Origin: Streptomyces luteolifulvus
GTDB taxonomy: Bacteria; Actinomycetota; Actinomycetes; Streptomycetales; Streptomycetaceae
DNA: 64,000 nucleotides
NCBI RefSeq assembly: GCF_008806595.1
Contig: NZ_VZRB01000027.1
Location: 1-64,000 of the forward strand
Direction of reading: 5' to 3'
Made by a program: the position numbers and the translations under genes. This document shows, piece after piece, positions 63,636 through 64,000 of the stretch; position 1 is the first letter of the stretch, and each line of letters begins with the position of its first letter. Below the pieces are notes generated by a model. It worked only from the letters and a program-made list of their open reading frames with translations. It was not told the DNA's origin and did not search any database.

Positions 63636-63664
63636 TTGACAACCTAATTGGTCTGGACCAAATT
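63636..63664 (+). promoter_or_regulatory. promoter overlapped by a DasR operator
   Basis: TTGACA (63636-63641), 17 bases and CAAATT (63659-63664) form a promoter. The spacer contains ATTGGTCTGGACCAAAT (63647-63663), close to the DasR-responsive element consensus ACTGGTCTAGACCACT. DasR represses N-acetylglucosamine and chitin genes in Streptomyces, so this gene is probably in that regulon. Confidence 0.85.
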
Positions 63665-63707
63665 GAGCGGGCTCCACCCTCCAATTCCCCCACTCCCGGA
63701 GGCACTT

Positions 63708-64000
63708 GTGGATCGCACCAGATCCGTTCTCGCCGCGCTCACGGCCACGCTGCTGGCCGCATCCGGCATCACCGCGCTCTCGTCGGCCGCCCGCGCGGCC
63801 GACGCCGACCTGGCCCGCAACGGCGGCTTCGAGGCGGGCCTCGACGGCTGGACCTGCTCGGCCGGAGTCACCGTCGCTTCACCGGTGCGGAGTGGAAGTT
63901 CGGCGCTCCAGGCGACCCCGGCCGGCAGCGACAACGCCCGGTGCGCCCAGACGGTGACCGTGAAGCCGGACTCCCAGTACACGCTGTCCGGCTACGTCCG
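63708..64000 (+). CDS. secreted carbohydrate-active protein, probably a chitinase (partial)
   Basis: Only the first 97 codons are inside the window. A signal peptide ends near ARA at residue 30 (VLAALTATLLAASGITALSS). A carbohydrate-binding module follows (LARNGGFEAGLDGWTCSAG, KPDSQYTLSGYVR), as on the N-terminus of Streptomyces family-18 chitinases. GGAGG lies 5 bases before the GTG. The DasR-type operator supports chitin use. The catalytic domain is not visible, so the enzyme class is inferred. Confidence 0.65.
   Translation, partial: MDRTRSVLAALTATLLAASGITALSSAARAADADLARNGGFEAGLDGWTCSAGVTVASPVRSGSSALQATPAGSDNARCAQTVTVKPDSQYTLSGYV

Overview
The window is a high-GC actinobacterial chromosome segment, almost certainly from a Streptomyces. 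Three things show this: the sporulation sigma factor gene whiG, the differentiation regulator nsdA, and a run of four type I signal peptidase genes downstream of rplS, an arrangement known from S. coelicolor and S. lividans. Gene density and codon use are uniform, with many TGATG, ATGA and GTGA stop/start overlaps. I saw no insertion sequence, prophage, CRISPR array, tRNA or rRNA gene. Most of the window is conserved core chromosome.

Layout, left part (1-27 kb). A flavin oxidoreductase diverges from ftsY. The amtB-glnK-glnD nitrogen operon follows, with a GlnR-like site in front of it. Then come ffh, an ftsH protease, rpsP-khpA-rimM-trmD-rplS, four lepB genes, a Nudix gene, a DUF2469 gene, yraN-comM-dprA and whiG. 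This half serves protein targeting and secretion (FtsY, Ffh, signal peptidases), ribosome and tRNA maturation, nitrogen signalling and development.

Middle (27-46 kb). A TetR-like gene and an M23 peptidase gene precede rpsB-tsf-pyrH-frr-cdsA and rlmN. A TPP riboswitch then controls a thiamine-type ABC transporter (thiBPQ). A minus-strand block follows: a LAETG-anchored surface protein, a VOC protein, and an ABC permease/ATPase pair whose ATPase has degenerate Q-loop and signature motifs.

Right part (44-63 kb). This is a polyamine uptake and catabolism region in two blocks. The first holds an AsnC/Lrp regulator, a class III aminotransferase, an aldehyde dehydrogenase and an orphan PotD-like lipoprotein. 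The second holds another aldehyde dehydrogenase, potD-potA-potB-potC and a PuuB-like FAD oxidoreductase. Related palindromes lie in front of both aldehyde dehydrogenase genes and may be sites for the AsnC-family regulator. Between the blocks sit a small secreted protein overlapping a class F sortase gene, an ECF sigma factor with a one-TM partner, a membrane protein with a palindrome over its -35 box, a GDPD-type phosphodiesterase, and an adenosine-deaminase-like enzyme that is probably a menaquinone-pathway (aminofutalosine) deaminase. The window ends inside a secreted, probably chitin-active, protein gene whose promoter overlaps a near-consensus DasR operator.

I did not find an obviously new large system. 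The most novel-looking items are the paired palindromes of the polyamine region, the sortase/small surface protein/ECF sigma neighbourhood, the degenerate ABC ATPase, the ADA-like enzyme lacking its ribose-binding Asp, two distant prim-pol-like paralogues, and several 9-15 bp tandem repeats placed just upstream of genes.
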